DNA from: Spirochaetaceae bacterium | GTDB lineage: Bacteria; Spirochaetota; Spirochaetia; Treponematales; Breznakiellaceae | Direction of reading: 5' to 3' | Assembly: GCA_031284645.1 (NCBI GenBank) | Contig: JAITXS010000106.1 | Span: 1 to 6,920 of the forward strand | Length of the DNA: 6,920 bases | Shown here: one piece after another, positions 4,204 to 6,920 of the stretch | How positions within the stretch are numbered: position 1 is the first letter of the stretch | Layout: each line of letters starts with the position of its first letter | Position numbers and translations under genes: made by a program | The notes under the pieces: model-generated | What the model was told of the DNA's origin: nothing | The model's database searches: none | What the model saw: only the letters and a program-made list of their open reading frames with translations

Positions 4204-6858
4204 ATGTTTAATTTGAATATGAGTAAGCGCAGAGGACAGATTTTTATCCGTATAATCGGTGTGCTCATGGTTGTACTCATTCTGGGTTTGGGTGCTTCAC
4301 TGGGGGTTGCGCTAGCTGCGACCTCAAACATCATAAATCAGGAAAATTTTCATGATTTTGCACCGGCTTTACCGACAAAAATTGTTGATATTAACGGGAT
4401 ACTGATCACCGAATTTGCCGCTGATGAAAAACGGGAAATGGTGCCGATTTCGGACCTTCCCCGGCATTTGATCTACGCTGTTCTGGCCCGCGAAGATCCT
4501 GATTTTTACACACATCGGGGTTTCAGCGTTCGGGCCATTGCCCGTGCATTCTGGGGAATAGTCAGCGGTCACCCTAGTGGCGGCGGCTCGACCATCACCC
4601 AGCAGGTCGCCGGTACACTCTACACAAACCGGAATGAAAAATCAATTTCACGAAAAATAAAAGAGCTTTGGTGGGCCATCCAGATGGAGCGGCGTTACAC
4701 TAAAACAGAGATACTTGAAATTTACCTGAACTATATGATTATGGGGCCGGGCGTCTACGGTGTAGAAGCGGCAAGCAAATACTTCTTTGGGCACAGTGCG
4801 CGGGACATTACCCTTGCTGAAGCGGCTGTGCTTGTTGTGCAGCTTTCCGCCCCGTCCCGCTACAATCCGCTGGCCAATCCGAATGAGGCGATGGACCGGC
4901 AGCTTGTCGTTTTGAAACGGATGATAGAATTCGGGTATGCGGCAAAGGAAGAGGCTGAAAAGTCATTTAACGACTATTGGGCGCAATACGATTATACCCG
5001 GACGATCCAATCGGCGTATTTTTCACGTGATGACAAAGCGCCGTGGTTCAGTGAATACGTCCGCCGAGAGCTTGACGGGATGATGTACGCCACGATGGAT
5101 TATTACCGTGACGGTTATACAGTCAGAACAACACTTGATTTAAAAATGCAGGAAGCTGCCTCGCGTCATGTAAAAGCGGGCCTTGAGAGAGCAAACCGCG
5201 AGTTTAAGGCCTCCTCGGGGAACAGGCTTGTCCGCGCGGAGCGGCAATATATTCCGATTATCAATATGCTTTCCCTTGCTTTTGATATTAATATGCTGCG
5301 GGGAACAAGCTCTACACAAAATCAGATTAGAGCGGGAAACCGCTATTCCGGAACGATAAATCCCATTGTTGACCTTGCCGCGCTGACCTTTGGCCTTGAG
5401 GGTTTAAAGAGCATTTCCGGGCAAAGCTGGGAGGAATTAAAGAACAGTTCCGAGCAGAACATCGTCGAAAGCGCCCTTATCACGATTGAAAACGAGACAG
5501 GCTACATAAAAGCGATTATCGGCGGATCAAAATTTGACGAAAACAACCAGTTTATCAGGGCAACTCAGGGGCATATTCAGCCGGGCAGTTCTTTTAAGCC
5601 GCTCTACTATTCAGCTGCAATTGATTCAGGTCTGTTTACGCCTGCAACGATGATTCAGGATATGCCGGTTGTTTATCATAATGAGGACGGAACACCGTAC
5701 ATCCCCCTGAATTTCCGGGGGGAGTTTAAAGGGCCTGTGCTCCTCTACGAGGCGCTGAGTCAATCAATGAATGTGCCCTCAATTAAAGTGTTGGACACTA
5801 TCGGCTTTGATGCGGCAATTAACCGCGCTGCGGCCCTACTCGGCATCACGGACCCTGAGGTAAAGCGACGCGCTTTTCCCCGCGTCTATCCGCTGGGGCT
5901 TGGTATCTCATCCGTCGCACCGATTCAAATGGCCCGTGCCTTTGCTATTTTTGCAAATGCGGGAAAAGAAGTTATCCCTATGGCAATCCTTGAAATTGAA
6001 GATAGAAACGGGAAAGTTGTCATCGACAATGAACGCGAAATCAGGCTGAAACAGAGGCAGAAAGGGGATGCGTCACAGGTGATAAGTCCGCAAAGCGCCT
6101 ATGTGATGACCAGTCTTCTTAAAAAAACCGTCGAGTTGGGTACTTTAGGCGGTGAAGGTTGGAAATTTCTCTTTACCGATGAAGAGGGTAAAAAATACCG
6201 GATCGCCGCAGCCGGCAAGACAGGGACAACGCAAAACTGGGCGGACGCATGGACTGTCGGTTATACCCCTTACTATACAACTGCCTTATGGTTTGGTTTT
6301 GATAAACCCGGTAATTCTTTGGGACTTAGTTTAACCGGCGCGACCTTGGCCGGCCCCATCTGGGGCGATTACATGAGAGATGTTCATAACGGGCTTCCCG
6401 CGAAAGATTTTATTCGTCCGGCTTCAGGTGTTGTTGATATTAAAGTCTGCGCTAAATCAGGGCAGCTTTTAACGCCGGCCTGTAACGAAGGTGCGGTTGT
6501 CCTTACGTTTCTTGATAAATACAGACCCAATGCTTATTGCACATATCATGAAAAAACTGCCACCGGTGCAACAATGGCAACAAGCGTCATCCAAAATGAG
6601 ATAACCAGTATGCGTAATCCCCATAGCGAATACGAATACAAAATGCCCACGTTAAATCTTGATTTTTTAAAGCCGCCGGCGTCGGCGCCCCTTGAAACAT
6701 ATAATAATGTTAAAAACAAAAACGAGAGCCAATATACTATTGAAGCAGGAACAAATCATATAGAGGACATTGTCGGCCCGGAAGAAACCGCCGATAACGG
6801 AAATGAAGTATCGAATGACCGTATCGAAGAACCTTCATATAATCCTCTTACGGAATAA
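4204..6858 (+). CDS. mrcA: Class A penicillin-binding protein (bifunctional peptidoglycan glycosyltransferase/transpeptidase, PBP1A type)
   Basis: This enzyme polymerises lipid II into glycan strands and cross-links their stem peptides on the outer face of the cytoplasmic membrane. The 884-aa protein has a short basic N-terminus and one membrane anchor (about 15-39). The GT51 glycosyltransferase domain follows, with EDPDFYTHRG (97-106, catalytic Glu97), GGSTITQQ (127-134) and RKIKE (150-154, second Glu154). After a linker (about 300-420), the transpeptidase has SSFK (462-465, nucleophile Ser462), SMN (521-523) and KTGT (672-675). All catalytic motifs are intact. The linker segment 335-415 is longer than a minimal one and may form an extra OB-like domain. 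The C-terminal tail (about 800-884) is hydrophilic and acidic. Start choice is uncertain: neither ATG 4204 nor in-frame ATG 4219 (MSKRRGQ) has a clear Shine-Dalgarno, and an in-frame stop lies at 4180. The PBP1A symbol is by family resemblance. Confidence 0.95.
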   Translation: MFNLNMSKRRGQIFIRIIGVLMVVLILGLGASLGVALAATSNIINQENFHDFAPALPTKIVDINGILITEFAADEKREMVPISDLPRHLIYAVLAREDPDFYTHRGFSVRAIARAFWGIVSGHPSGGGSTITQQVAGTLYTNRNEKSISRKIKELWWAIQMERRYTKTEILEIYLNYMIMGPGVYGVEAASKYFFGHSARDITLAEAAVLVVQLSAPSRYNPLANPNEAMDRQLVVLKRMIEFGYAAKEEAEKSFNDYWAQYDYTRTIQSAYFSRDDKAPWFSEYVRRELDGMMYATMDYYRDGYTVRTTLDLKMQEAASRHVKAGLERANREFKASSGNRLVRAERQYIPIINMLSLAFDINMLRGTSSTQNQIRAGNRYSGTINPIVDLAALTFGLEGLKSISGQSWEELKNSSEQNIVESALITIENETGYIKAIIGGSKFDENNQFIRATQGHIQPGSSFKPLYYSAAIDSGLFTPATMIQDMPVVYHNEDGTPYIPLNFRGEFKGPVLLYEALSQSMNVPSIKVLDTIGFDAAINRAAALLGITDPEVKRRAFPRVYPLGLGISSVAPIQMARAFAIFANAGKEVIPMAILEIEDRNGKVVIDNEREIRLKQRQKGDASQVISPQSAYVMTSLLKKTVELGTLGGEGWKFLFTDEEGKKYRIAAAGKTGTTQNWADAWTVGYTPYYTTALWFGFDKPGNSLGLSLTGATLAGPIWGDYMRDVHNGLPAKDFIRPASGVVDIKVCAKSGQLLTPACNEGAVVLTFLDKYRPNAYCTYHEKTATGATMATSVIQNEITSMRNPHSEYEYKMPTLNLDFLKPPASAPLETYNNVKNKNESQYTIEAGTNHIEDIVGPEETADNGNEVSNDRIEEPSYNPLTE

Positions 6859-6875
6859 ACGAACTGCCCGCAAAA

Positions 6876-6881
6876 AAAGGA
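6876..6881 (+). promoter_or_regulatory. Ribosome binding site of the next gene
   Basis: AAAGGA lies 7 nt before a GTG at 6889. The spacing favours that GTG over the ATG at 6895, which would have a 13-nt spacer, and over the out-of-frame ATG at 6881, which meets a stop after 12 codons. Confidence 0.5.
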
Positions 6882-6888
6882 TGTACCG

Positions 6889-6920
6889 GTGTTTATGTCA
6901 AAAATTAAACAGAATATAAA
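6889..6920 (+). CDS. Start of a downstream gene, product unknown (runs off the right edge)
   Basis: Only ten codons are visible, reading MFMSKIKQNI from the GTG or MSKIKQNI from the in-frame ATG at 6895. It begins 30 nt after the stop of the penicillin-binding protein gene, with a good ribosome binding site and no terminator-like hairpin between, so the two genes are probably co-transcribed. Too little is present to suggest a function. Confidence 0.5.
   Translation, partial: MFMSKIKQNI

Noticed and set aside
3945..4211. Plus-strand open frame of 88 codons before the penicillin-binding protein
   Set aside because: It spans repeats and promoter-like bases, overlaps the next gene's start and shows no recognisable motif. 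It is most likely a chance frame.

Overview
The window looks like the junction between an integrated conjugative or mobilizable element (left, minus strand) and chromosomal DNA carrying a cell-wall gene (right, plus strand). The host is most plausibly a spirochaete of the Treponema type, perhaps gut-associated. This is inference: it rests on the style of the DUF6273-like protein at 3100-3711 and of the class A penicillin-binding protein, and no rRNA or other firm taxonomic marker is present.

Positions 1-2817 hold one tightly packed minus-strand operon, read right to left: a NusG-family paralog (2272-2817), a ParA ATPase (1487-2257), a ParB protein (543-1487), an unrecognised 59-residue protein (371-550) and the N-terminal part of a VirD2-like relaxase (1-371, running off the left edge). 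The genes are 14 nt apart or overlap by 1, 8 and 1 nt, so they are probably co-transcribed and translationally coupled. Relaxase plus partition proteins points to a conjugative or mobilizable element. A specialised NusG paralog as first gene suggests processive antitermination of a long transfer operon.

Positions 2830-3090 contain no convincing protein gene but are rich in secondary structure. There is a 13-bp two-segment hairpin (2867-2912), a stem-loop with the geometry of a tRNA T arm (2849-2865) followed by an acceptor-like strand, a possible long-range pseudoknot (2913-3035), and an A/T-rich inverted repeat (3039-3080). This could be the leader RNA of the nusG-parA-parB operon, a separate small RNA, or the remains of an attachment site.

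Positions 3100-3711 encode a 203-aa DUF6273/C-type-lectin-like protein with a TTG start and no signal peptide. It looks like an N-terminally truncated member of a variable-protein family. Its last 35 or so codons are strongly depleted in A and rich in NNC codons, as expected for the variable region of a diversity-generating retroelement target. Just after its stop lies a 209-bp set of degenerate tandem repeats that also form nested inverted repeats (3713-3921), with a possible G-quadruplex. Positions 3922-4203 appear non-coding, with weak promoter-like and repeat signals.

Positions 4204-6858 encode a complete bifunctional class A penicillin-binding protein (peptidoglycan glycosyltransferase plus transpeptidase) with all catalytic motifs intact. 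A further gene begins at 6889 with a GTG start and a good ribosome binding site and leaves the window.
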